From Clostridia bacterium (lineage in GTDB: Bacteria; Bacillota; Clostridia; Oscillospirales; CAG-272): a DNA stretch of 8,665 nt. The translations under genes were made by a program, and so were the position numbers. Below, in pieces: positions 1 through 6,802 of the stretch. Numbering within the stretch: the stretch's first letter is position 1; each line of letters begins with the position of its first letter. The notes beneath the pieces are model-generated. The model searched no databases, was not told the origin of the DNA, and was given only the letters and a program-made list of their open reading frames with translations. The stretch is from the NCBI GenBank assembly GCA_900754175.1, contig CAAEBS010000113.1, positions 1-8,665 of the forward strand, read 5' to 3'.

Positions 1-64
1 GGGAAACTTTTCTGAAGAAAAGTTTCCCCCGGACCCCTTTCAAAAGACTTTCGGAAAAAAGGGG
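1..64. repeat. Two adjacent palindromes, probable dispersed intergenic repeat
   Basis: Bases 1-12 pair perfectly with 17-28 around a TGAA loop, giving a 12-bp stem. A second weaker dyad follows, with CCCCTTT at 34-40 complementary to AAAGGGG at 58-64. There is no protein signal here. Paired palindromes of this general look (GGGAAACTTTTC, then its complement, then CCGGACCCC) recur between genes in gut Clostridia in my recollection, so I call it a dispersed repeat or read-through terminator relic. The repeat status is inferred, not shown by this window, which has only one copy. The element is cut by the window edge and may begin further left. Confidence 0.5.
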
Positions 65-104
65 ACGGGAAGAGAAGAACAGGGAAAAAGGGAACAGAGC
101 AGAA

Positions 105-145
105 GTCCGGACGTAACGGAGAGAGGTTACGTCCGGGCTTTTTTT
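105..145 (+). terminator. Intrinsic terminator of an upstream plus-strand gene
   Basis: Bases 105-117 pair with 126-138 in a 13-bp stem (one G-U pair) closed by the loop GGAGAGAG and followed by seven T at 139-145. The T tract is on the plus strand only, so the terminator serves a rightward gene lying left of the window. It converges on the AraC gene, whose TAA stop (144-146) sits inside the T tract. Read leftwards, the same hairpin has no good T tract, so it is at best a weak terminator for the regulator. Confidence 0.85.
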
Positions 146-911
146 ATTCCGGTTTATGCGATTCCCGGTATTCGCTTGGCGTTACGCCGCAAAAGTTGCG
201 GAATGCGTTGGAAAAATAATAGGCGTTGGAGTAGCCGCACATGGCGGAGATCTCGTTGATGCGGAGCTGTCCCTCGGCGATCAGCTTTTTGGCAAAGCGC
301 ATCCGCAGAGCTACCAGATATTCGTTGGGGGTACAGCCGTGCACCCGCTTGAATTTTCCGATCAGACCGGTATGGGTCAGGTGAAGCGTCTGGGCGATCT
401 CGCCGATGCTCAGCTTTTCGTTCAGGTGCTCAGACATATATTCGACCGTAAAGGCAACGTCCGGGTCCACGATGCGGTGCTCCGGGGAGAGCTGGGCGCT
501 GAACACGTGATGCGACATCAGGAGGTTGTCGATGACGTTCTGATAGATGCGGTTGCGCTTGGCAAGCAGTGCCTGATCCATGGTGTTCAGCAGGGAGAGG
601 ACAGACGCCGTATATTCCTCCGGGAGCCGCAGTTTGCCGCAGGTCGGCTCGGGAAGATACATTTCGTCGGCGTCGGCGTGAAATCCGAACTGGTGAAAGG
701 AGATCGGCGAGAGCACGGTACGGGAAAATTCAACGTCCTTCGGGAAGAAAGCGACCTCGTTTTTCCGGATGACGAATTCCTGCTCTCCCATGGTAAAGGA
801 AAAGGAGCCGTTATACAGGATGATAAGGGCGTACCACGGGCGGGAGCCGCTTTGCAGGGAGAATGCGGGACGGTCGGGGTAGGTATTGTGAAAAAACAGT
901 TTGGTAGACAC
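144..911 (-). CDS. AraC/XylS-family transcriptional regulator
   Basis: A 255-residue cytoplasmic DNA-binding regulator with the usual length and layout of AraC proteins that sense a small ligand. Residues about 10-75 form a cupin-like beta-rich arm with GSFSF and the FFPKDVEF segment. A helical linker follows, then the double helix-turn-helix domain at about 150-250. The first HTH is LSIGEIAQTLHLTHTGLIGKF and ends with TPNEYL. The second, INEISAMCGYSNAYYFSNAF, ends with the family signature GVTPSEYRES. The start is GTG at 911-909, preceded on the minus strand by GAGG with eight bases between. No in-frame ATG is as well placed. A near-consensus promoter lies just upstream. It is divergent from a sugar-binding lipoprotein gene, which fits a local activator responding to a carbohydrate, but the ligand cannot be read from the sequence. 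Confidence 0.93.
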   Translation of the reverse strand: MSTKLFFHNTYPDRPAFSLQSGSRPWYALIILYNGSFSFTMGEQEFVIRKNEVAFFPKDVEFSRTVLSPISFHQFGFHADADEMYLPEPTCGKLRLPEEYTASVLSLLNTMDQALLAKRNRIYQNVIDNLLMSHHVFSAQLSPEHRIVDPDVAFTVEYMSEHLNEKLSIGEIAQTLHLTHTGLIGKFKRVHGCTPNEYLVALRMRFAKKLIAEGQLRINEISAMCGYSNAYYFSNAFRNFCGVTPSEYRESHKPE

Positions 912-943
912 GGCTTTTTCCTCGTTTGAATTTTTATATTTTT

Positions 944-972
944 ATTGTAAATTATTGCATTGCATTTGTCAA
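944..972 (-). promoter_or_regulatory. Sigma-A-type promoter of the AraC gene
   Basis: On the minus strand a perfect TTGACA (972-967) and TACAAT (949-944) are separated by exactly 17 bases. This predicts transcription starting near 937, a leader of about 25 bases, and then the GAGG ribosome binding site. The spacer contains the tandem GCAATGCAAT, which could be a contact for a regulator, but that is speculative. Confidence 0.8.
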
Positions 973-978
973 GCGGTT

Positions 979-1006
979 TTGATAAAATAATAATGGAATT
1001 TATAGT
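979..1006 (+). promoter_or_regulatory. Possible upstream promoter for the rightward operon
   Basis: TTGATA (979-984) and TATAGT (1001-1006) are 16 bases apart on the plus strand, close to the sigma-A consensus. Its -35 lies only a few bases from the -35 of the divergent regulator promoter, so the two would compete for polymerase. If used, transcripts would carry a leader of about 140 bases that includes the dyad at 1043-1074. The AT-rich context raises the chance of a false match. Confidence 0.35.
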
Positions 1007-1042
1007 AATTTCATAATATGGCGCAATACATACCGTCTGATG

Positions 1043-1074
1043 TTTGATAAATTGTGGTATATGCACAAATCAAA
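1043..1074. promoter_or_regulatory. Interrupted dyad, candidate operator
   Basis: TTTGAT (1043-1048) and TTGTG (1052-1056) on the left are complementary to CACAA (1064-1068) and ATCAAA (1069-1074) on the right, with three extra A in the left arm. The dyad ends where a -35 element would start for the TATAAT at 1097-1102, the position expected for an activator site. AraC proteins more often bind direct repeats, so the symmetry does not by itself point to the neighbouring regulator. In a long transcript it could also form a hairpin. Confidence 0.35.
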
Positions 1075-1096
1075 GAGACGCTTTTTGGCAAAATCA

Positions 1097-1102
1097 TATA
1101 AT
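1097..1102 (+). promoter_or_regulatory. Perfect -10 box with poor -35, probably activator-dependent
   Basis: A consensus TATAAT stands 40 bases before the ribosome binding site of the solute-binding lipoprotein gene. At 17-base spacing the -35 would be AGAGAC (1074-1079), a poor match to TTGACA. A strong -10 with a weak -35 beside a divergent AraC gene is the arrangement of promoters that need an activator. The link to this regulator is inferred. Confidence 0.5.
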
Positions 1103-1151
1103 TGAATTTTCGTATTTGTTGAATAAGAAAGAAAACAGTCGGAGGAGAATG

Positions 1152-2633
1152 ATGAAAAAAACATTTTTGCGGGTGCTGTTGCTTCTTCTGGTTGCCGGAA
1201 TGGTCTTTCCTCTTTTGTCCGGATGCCGGAAGGAAGAAGACGGCGGGAGCACCAAGAGCACGGACGAAGAGGGTACCGGGATGTACGACGAAAACGGATA
1301 TCTTCGGGATGACCTGGGAAACGACCTGGATTTCGGCGGGGAGGAGGTGCAGTTCCTCTGCTGGTCGGACCGTTCCATGCAGGAGTTCACATCGGACGGC
1401 GTCAATGCCGATAAGATCAACAACGTGATCTTTGAGCGGAATCTCCGGGTACGGGAGCGTTTGGGCGTCAAGCTGAACTACACGCTGATTCCCGGGAACT
1501 ACGAAAACAACGAGAGTTTTACCCGGCAGGTGGAATCGGATTTTCTGTCTGGCACACCGACCTACAACATTTACGCTTCCTACGGACCTCTCGGTCCCAC
1601 CTTTGCGGAGCGGGGCTTTTCGGCGGACATGAAAAAACTGAGCTATCTGAACTTTGAAAAGCCGTGGTGGCCCGCCAACATCGTGTCCGAGCTTTCGATC
1701 GCCAACCACCTGTACTTTGTCACCGGAGACATCTCCACCAACCTGCTGTGGATGATGCACGGGACCTTCGTCAACTTCACACTGCTTGCAGACAAGGGAA
1801 TTGAAGAGGATCCGTTTGCGCTGGTCAACAGCGGGGAATGGACGCTTGACAAGCTGATGGAGATGTCCAAGGGAATCTACGACGACAAGGGAGACGGCAA
1901 AAAGACAGCCGACGACGTGTACGGCTACACCGTTCATCAGAACGTGCTGGAAGCCTTTATCATCGGCGCTGGGGTCAAGGCGGTGGAAAAGGACAAAAAG
2001 GACCTGCCGGTGATCTCAAGCTCCTACCGGGGCGAAAAGATGATCGGGCTTGTGGACAGACTGGGATCGTGGCTCAACACCTCGGACGACGTGTGGATGG
2101 AGCAGGGCTTTACCAACTGCCGGCAGATGTTTGAGGAGGGCAGAGCGCTGTTCATCACCGACAAGACCTACATCGTAACGACGGGAATCAAGGATATCAC
2201 CGACAAATACGGACTGCTCCCCATGCCGAAATACGACGTTGAACAGACGGGGTACAAGACCGATATCGGCAATACGCATACCGTTTATACCATTTCCAAT
2301 TCGGACATGAAAAAGCAGAATATCTGTGCGGCGGTGATCGAGTGCCTGGCGTCGGAAAGCTACCGGCGGGTCATGCCGGAGGTGTTTGACGTCACCCTCA
2401 AGCTCCGGTATGCGGACAACACCGAGGCAAGCCGGATGTACGACATCATGCGCAGCGGCATCACCTTTGACTTTGGCAAGGTTTTCTCCTTTGTCATCGG
2501 CAGTGAGGGATGCGAGGTATATAAGATCGCCATTTTCAAGAACAACGGCGGTTGGTCGGCGACCTTTGGGCAGATCCGTGCCAAGCTGAAAAATTCGCTG
2601 GACCAGATCTCCCGGAAATTCGGGGAATCCTGA
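1152..2633 (+). CDS. Extracellular solute-binding lipoprotein, probably carbohydrate-binding (SBP family 1 type)
   Basis: A 493-residue lipoprotein of the periplasmic-binding-protein type II fold, as used by sugar ABC importers. Residues 1-25 form a lipoprotein signal: MKK, a long hydrophobic core, then the lipobox LSGC with Cys25 as the lipidated residue. A short polar linker rich in Glu, Asp, Ser and Thr follows. Family-like features include the first beta strand VQFLCWSD, the helix with FERNLRVRERLGVKLNY, the segment SGEWTLDKLMEM typical of sugar-binding members, and FEEGRALF before the hinge. The start at 1152 has GGAGG (1141-1145) six bases upstream; an ATG at 1149 in the same frame is closer than usual. 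The frame stays open upstream to 1044, but that stretch has no ribosome binding site and would bury the signal peptide. No permease or ATPase gene accompanies it. The ligand is unknown. Confidence 0.88.
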   Translation: MKKTFLRVLLLLLVAGMVFPLLSGCRKEEDGGSTKSTDEEGTGMYDENGYLRDDLGNDLDFGGEEVQFLCWSDRSMQEFTSDGVNADKINNVIFERNLRVRERLGVKLNYTLIPGNYENNESFTRQVESDFLSGTPTYNIYASYGPLGPTFAERGFSADMKKLSYLNFEKPWWPANIVSELSIANHLYFVTGDISTNLLWMMHGTFVNFTLLADKGIEEDPFALVNSGEWTLDKLMEMSKGIYDDKGDGKKTADDVYGYTVHQNVLEAFIIGAGVKAVEKDKKDLPVISSSYRGEKMIGLVDRLGSWLNTSDDVWMEQGFTNCRQMFEEGRALFITDKTYIVTTGIKDITDKYGLLPMPKYDVEQTGYKTDIGNTHTVYTISNSDMKKQNICAAVIECLASESYRRVMPEVFDVTLKLRYADNTEASRMYDIMRSGITFDFGKVFSFVIGSEGCEVYKIAIFKNNGGWSATFGQIRAKLKNSLDQISRKFGES

Positions 2634-2681
2634 CCGGGGCGACCGGTAAAAATACATGAAAAAACAGATGAGGAGGAAAAC

Positions 2682-4511
2682 ATGAAAAAAACAGTTACAG
2701 GAATTCTTTCGGTTCTGCTGGCGCTGTGGCTGACGGCTGGCGTGTTCACGCTTCTTGTGTCGGCGGCACCGGAAGCGGCATGGGACGGCACAACGGTGGC
2801 GGAAAGCTTTGCCGGCGGGCAGGGAACCGAGGCGGAGCCGTACCGTATCGGCACGGCGGCACAGCTTGCTTACCTTGCCAAAACCGTCAATGAGAAAACA
2901 GACTACACGGGTGTGTATTTCACGCAGACCGCAGACATTGACCTCGGAGAAAAATCCTGGACGCCGATCGGCGGCGCCCAAGGCTCTTTCAAGGGAATTT
3001 ACGACGGCGGCGGATTTTCGGTCACGGGGCTGAACTGCGACGTGATTGCGGCGGAGGGGAACGCCAAGGAGTATGCCGGACTGTTCGGCAGTGCCTCCGG
3101 CGCCACCATCCGGAATCTGCGGGTAACCGGTTCCAGAGTGCGCTCCAACAAATTTGCCGGCGCTATCGTGGGACACGGCAAAAACCTGATGACGATCTTC
3201 AACTGCTCGTCCAAAATCGAGGCAATTGACGGCGCCTCTGCCGGCGGTATTGCCGGGCGGATCGACTTTTCGGAGTTCAACAGCGAGGAGCGCAACCTTG
3301 TGGTGGCGTGCGTGTCCGATTCCAACATCCGGACGAACGGAAATGTGTCGGAGGACGGCAACACCGGGCGTTCCTATACCTACTGCGGCGGCATCGTGGG
3401 TGCTTCGATTGCCACGGTAGTGGCGTACTGCACCAACAACGGCGATCTCGACCTCATCCCTTTGCTGAACAAGGCGTATCCGATCTGGTCGGGCGGCATC
3501 GTGGGTGTGAACGGCTCCAATACCTTCCAAAGCAGTATTTATTTCTGCACCAACAACGGCAATATCCGGACCTATCAGAAATATGACGTTTCCGCCCTGC
3601 TGGAAAAAGCGCCGGGAACGGTGGTCAATACTTATGAGAATATTTTCCGCATCGGCGGTATTGCCGGACACTTTACCAACAAGGTGGAGGGTTGCGCCGT
3701 TGCCGGATGTCTGAATACCGGAAAGGTGGAGATCTATCTTTCCAATACCGGTACCGAGGTGCTGAAGCCCGAGGATTCCGAAAGTCAGCGTGCCGGCGGT
3801 ATTCTGGCGCTTGCCAATAAGAGCTGTCTTTCCGCCGCCAATTATACCGTGCAGTTGCCCGGAATCGGCGTGGATAAGAGCGGATGCTCGGTAGAGGAAA
3901 GCATTGTTGCCGTAACGCCGGAACAGCTCCGGGGTGAGGCGGGACTTACCGTGATGGACCGTGGCTACACGCTGGAAAAGCTGATACCGCTTCTGGTTTC
4001 TCATACCCTTGCCCGCTCCTATTATACCGAAAATGAGATTCGGGAAATGGAGAAAAAGTTAGAGGGCGGCTCCATGAGCGAATATCTCGTCGATTTCGTT
4101 TCGAAAAAGCTTGCCGCAGACGGCGTTTCGCTGGAGGGCTTGTGGAAAACCGACGAGGCGGGCGAGCCGAAGGTTGCGGACGCCGGAAAGGCGCTGGAGG
4201 CGGCGGGACTGATTGCTGAGGTCCGGACGCTTGCCAACCAGGAGCTTGACCGGATTGCAGAGGGCGGAGACCCGGACGCTCCCTCCGATGACGGAGAGGA
4301 CGACGGACTTTCGGATGAAAAGCCGCCCGTAACGCCGGGTGATTCCTCATCTCCCTCGGATACCGGAAAAGAAACGAAAAAACCGGGTGATACGGATACG
4401 CCGAAGAAAAAGAGCGGTTGCCGCTCCTCGGTGAGCGCCGCAGGGATTCTTGTGGCGGTTGGCTCCTGCTTTGGGGCTGTGGCATGGACCGGAAAGAAGA
4501 GAAGAAAATGA
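2682..4511 (+). CDS. Secreted GLUG-motif beta-helix protein with C-terminal membrane anchor
   Basis: A 609-residue exported protein. Residues 1-28 form a signal peptide with likely cleavage at VSA/A. An N-terminal unit (about 33-130) reads WDGTTVA, then the GTEAEPYRI and DIDLG strands seen at the start of GLUG proteins. Seven GLUG-like rungs follow at about 131, 158, 186, 234, 269, 323 and 370, with cores such as AGLFG, SGGIVG and IGGIAG. Cysteines at 175, 210, 250, 289 and 338/343 recur at similar places in successive rungs, suggesting a stacked ladder inside a right-handed beta helix. A helical region (about 410-525) leads to an Asp/Pro/Ser/Thr linker (530-578). The end is SGC (Cys580), a hydrophobic segment (about 584-602) and the basic tail GKKRRK. 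There is no LPXTG. AGGAGG lies five bases before the ATG. Probably surface adhesion or binding; no catalytic residues recognised. Confidence 0.85.
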   Translation: MKKTVTGILSVLLALWLTAGVFTLLVSAAPEAAWDGTTVAESFAGGQGTEAEPYRIGTAAQLAYLAKTVNEKTDYTGVYFTQTADIDLGEKSWTPIGGAQGSFKGIYDGGGFSVTGLNCDVIAAEGNAKEYAGLFGSASGATIRNLRVTGSRVRSNKFAGAIVGHGKNLMTIFNCSSKIEAIDGASAGGIAGRIDFSEFNSEERNLVVACVSDSNIRTNGNVSEDGNTGRSYTYCGGIVGASIATVVAYCTNNGDLDLIPLLNKAYPIWSGGIVGVNGSNTFQSSIYFCTNNGNIRTYQKYDVSALLEKAPGTVVNTYENIFRIGGIAGHFTNKVEGCAVAGCLNTGKVEIYLSNTGTEVLKPEDSESQRAGGILALANKSCLSAANYTVQLPGIGVDKSGCSVEESIVAVTPEQLRGEAGLTVMDRGYTLEKLIPLLVSHTLARSYYTENEIREMEKKLEGGSMSEYLVDFVSKKLAADGVSLEGLWKTDEAGEPKVADAGKALEAAGLIAEVRTLANQELDRIAEGGDPDAPSDDGEDDGLSDEKPPVTPGDSSSPSDTGKETKKPGDTDTPKKKSGCRSSVSAAGILVAVGSCFGAVAWTGKKRRK

Positions 4512-5875
4512 CGCAATATGGCAGAAAAAGCATGAAAAGGCTCTCCGGACTTCTTGCGCTGTTGCTTGTCCTCGCACTTCTGCTTTGCGGATGCAAGGGA
4601 AATGGACCGGTTTCCGACGAACCGACCGGAATCCAGACGACCGGGGCGGGAGACGTTACCACGGCGGGCAGTACGCCCACGCATACCTCGACTACTCCGG
4701 GCGAGCTTCCGGCGCTTACCGGTGCCGTGGTGCGAGAGGACGGAAACGGCTGTACCGTGCGGGTGTGTAGCAATGCGACCGAAACGCAGTACGAAACCTA
4801 CGGAAGTGCGCTTCAGGGCAACGGCTTTGTTCAGCACACCGAAAACAGGATCGGCTTCAACCGGTTTTCCACCTGGTATTCGGACGACATCGTAGTCAAT
4901 CTGATTTTCAGCAGTTACAACAGCACCTTCCGGGTCATTACCGAGCCGAAGACTTCCGGTGCGCTTCCCGCCACCGAAACGCAGACCGCCTCGGTGTGCA
5001 CCCCGCTTGCGATATCGGTGGGACTTGCGCCCGATACCGAGACAACCCATAAAAACGGACTTTGTTATATTTTCCGGCTGACCGACGGCAGTTTCGTCAT
5101 TTACGACGGCGGGTGGGATCACACCGTCAACCGGATGAGCGAAAAGATCATGGCGGTCCTGCAAAAGGAAGCGCCCGATCCGCAGAACATCGTGATCTCC
5201 CTTTGGGTCATCACGCACGCTCACACCGATCACGTCGGCGGCTTCAATCAGTTTATCCGGGAGCACCGGAACGACGTGACGATCCGCTCGATCCTGCTCA
5301 ATACTCCCTCCGACACTTTCTGCACCCAGACCTCCATGACCGATAAGGTCGCCTATTTCAAAAGCACGCTGAATATGTGCCGGGGTGCCGACCGGATCAT
5401 TGCCCACCCCGGGCAGAAGCTTCAGCTTCCGGACGCTACGCTGGAGGTGCTGTACACAATGGATCTGTATGATGCGCAAACGCTTGACGAGTACAATACC
5501 ACAAGCGTGGTTACCCGCCTTACCATCGGGGGACAGAGTTTTCTGATGACGGGCGACATGACCGAGACCTCCAACCAGGTGCTCCAGGATATGTACGGAA
5601 GCCGGTTGCAGAGCAATTTCGTACAGGTCGCACACCACGGCTATGTGGGCGGTACCGCCGCCTTTTACAACCGTGTGAACGCCGACTACGTTCTGTGGCC
5701 CGCATCGCTTGTGGGGTACAACGAGATGAAAAACAAGGCACGGAACCAGAATTTCAAAAATCTTTCGGATAAGCGCCTGATCGTGGCGCAGGACTATATT
5801 ACCCGGATCCCGCTTCCCTACGGCGGGGGAGGGGTTACCCGTCAGACGCTTGCGGAGTACTGTGAAGCGACGTGA
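4508..5875 (+). CDS. Exported metallo-beta-lactamase-fold lipoprotein
   Basis: A 455-residue predicted lipoprotein and metal-dependent hydrolase. The N-terminus has a basic stretch, a Leu-rich core and the lipobox LCGC (Cys29). A Thr/Ser/Pro linker runs from about 30 to 70. A small domain at about 72-150 contains HTENRIGFNRFSTWY and FRVITEPKTSGALP. The hydrolase domain at about 168-450 has the metal motif THAHTDH (His237, His239, Asp241, His242), Asp350 in MTGDM and His376-His377 in AHHGYVGG. DGSFVIYDGG (193-202) is the entry strand. The fold is closest to the hydrolase domain of ComEC-like proteins, but there are no membrane helices of ComEC. The ATG overlaps the previous stop (ATGA), so translation is probably coupled; an in-frame ATG at 4484 or 4532 is possible, but none has a good ribosome binding site. 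The substrate is unknown; phosphodiester or ester bonds are family possibilities. Confidence 0.85.
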   Translation: MTQYGRKSMKRLSGLLALLLVLALLLCGCKGNGPVSDEPTGIQTTGAGDVTTAGSTPTHTSTTPGELPALTGAVVREDGNGCTVRVCSNATETQYETYGSALQGNGFVQHTENRIGFNRFSTWYSDDIVVNLIFSSYNSTFRVITEPKTSGALPATETQTASVCTPLAISVGLAPDTETTHKNGLCYIFRLTDGSFVIYDGGWDHTVNRMSEKIMAVLQKEAPDPQNIVISLWVITHAHTDHVGGFNQFIREHRNDVTIRSILLNTPSDTFCTQTSMTDKVAYFKSTLNMCRGADRIIAHPGQKLQLPDATLEVLYTMDLYDAQTLDEYNTTSVVTRLTIGGQSFLMTGDMTETSNQVLQDMYGSRLQSNFVQVAHHGYVGGTAAFYNRVNADYVLWPASLVGYNEMKNKARNQNFKNLSDKRLIVAQDYITRIPLPYGGGGVTRQTLAEYCEAT

Positions 5876-5902
5876 CGCAGAACCAACAGAAAAGGAAGCG
5901 AT

Positions 5903-6802
5903 ATGAGACTTGCAATTTGTCCCCGTAACTTTCAGGGAATGAATGGGAAATACAATACGGTAGAGGAGTGCATGGCGCTGTGCGGAGAGGCGGGCTTTAC
6001 CGAGTTCGACTTCGGCATCCGCTCACATATCGGTAGCAGCTTCGTGTACTTCGACGGCTTTGAGGAACACGCCCGTGCCATTGCGGAATATGCCGGGGAA
6101 AACGGTTATACCTTCGTGCAGTCCCACGCCCCCTATGCGTATGCTTTTTACGGCAACCCGGATACCTACCGGGAGCTTACCCGCCGCAGTTTCATCGTGG
6201 CATCGGTGCTGGGGGCGGAGTACATCGTGATCCACGGTCTGTACCGCCCGGACCCGGACGTTCCCGAGGACGTGGAGGCGGATCTGGAGAGGGCGTATGA
6301 ATTCTATGCGCCCATGGCAGAGCTTGCCGACCGTCTGAATCTGAAAATTGCGGTGGAAAATCTGTTCAATTTCGGGCGAAAGCACACCTTTACCGCTGAT
6401 GTGGAGGAACAGCTTGCCCTGATTGAACGCCTGGACGCCCCCCACGTGGGGGCGTGCTGGGACACCGGACACGGACGGGTACGGTACGGCAGTGAATGTG
6501 TGGAAAAAATGAAACTGCTCGGCAGACATCTCTGGTGCACGCACGTCCACGACAATCTTCAGGGCAAGGATCTGCATCTCCCGCCCTTCATGGGAGATCT
6601 GCCGTGGACCGGACTGATGCAGGGGCTGTGCGAAATGGAATACGCCGGCGACCTTACGCTGGAGCTGAGGGCGGGGTGGCTGCCGGAGGAAATGGTAGTG
6701 CCGTATTTGTCCTACGTATACCGGGCAGGACGCACCCTGATATCCATGAAAGAAAAATACCATGCGGAGCATGGAATACGAAAAGGAGAAAAAACAGTAT
6801 GA
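5903..6802 (+). CDS. Sugar phosphate isomerase/epimerase-like TIM-barrel protein
   Basis: A 299-residue cytoplasmic protein of the xylose isomerase-like TIM-barrel superfamily (AP endonuclease 2 type). Such enzymes epimerise or isomerise ketoses, inositol derivatives or sugar phosphates using one divalent metal. The four metal ligands expected for the family are visible: Glu152 in AVENL, Asp187 in CWDTGH, His214 or His216 in THVHDN, and Glu254 in LTLELR. His190 follows the Asp as is usual. QSHAPYAYAF and YIVIHGLY are the preceding substrate-loop strands. Length and spacing match the family. AAGGA lies six bases before the ATG. No signal peptide is present, unlike its neighbours. It starts 27 bases after the hydrolase gene and its stop overlaps the next start (ATGA). 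Probably it works on a sugar taken up or released by the surface proteins, but that is inference; the exact reaction cannot be read. Confidence 0.87.
   Translation: MRLAICPRNFQGMNGKYNTVEECMALCGEAGFTEFDFGIRSHIGSSFVYFDGFEEHARAIAEYAGENGYTFVQSHAPYAYAFYGNPDTYRELTRRSFIVASVLGAEYIVIHGLYRPDPDVPEDVEADLERAYEFYAPMAELADRLNLKIAVENLFNFGRKHTFTADVEEQLALIERLDAPHVGACWDTGHGRVRYGSECVEKMKLLGRHLWCTHVHDNLQGKDLHLPPFMGDLPWTGLMQGLCEMEYAGDLTLELRAGWLPEEMVVPYLSYVYRAGRTLISMKEKYHAEHGIRKGEKTV

Noticed and set aside
156..929. Plus-strand open frame opposite the AraC gene
   Set aside because: The minus strand gives a complete AraC protein with promoter and ribosome binding site. The plus frame has no domain.
1007..1140. Riboswitch or structured leader before the operon
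   Set aside because: Apart from the dyad at 1043-1074 I see no family-specific core motif, and the better -10 box at 1097 would leave only a short leader.
1044..1151. Upstream extension of the solute-binding protein reading frame
   Set aside because: It would place 36 polar residues before the lipoprotein signal and covers the likely promoter. The ribosome binding site at 1141-1147 fits the start at 1152.
2633..2647. ACCGG/CCGGT dyad between the first two operon genes
   Set aside because: The stem is five base pairs only and no T tract follows, so it is not a terminator. The genes are read as one unit.
2016..4004. Open frame of 662 codons on the minus strand across the solute-binding and first GLUG genes
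   Set aside because: It is antisense to two genes with clear signal peptides and domain signatures, crosses the junction between them, and its translation is rich in His and Arg with no recognisable domain. GC-rich codon bias explains the lack of stops.
4300..4511. LPXTG sortase signal at the end of the first GLUG protein
   Set aside because: No LPXTG or close variant is present before the hydrophobic tail; the only conserved-looking residue there is a Cys.
4022..5638. Minus-strand open frame of 538 codons opposite the first GLUG gene and the hydrolase gene
   Set aside because: It is antisense to well-supported genes, has no plausible ribosome binding site that I can see and no domain.
6496..6798. 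Upstream extension of the second GLUG gene inside the isomerase gene
   Set aside because: The translation there has no similarity to a signal peptide, while a proper signal peptide begins at 6799 after AAGGAG.
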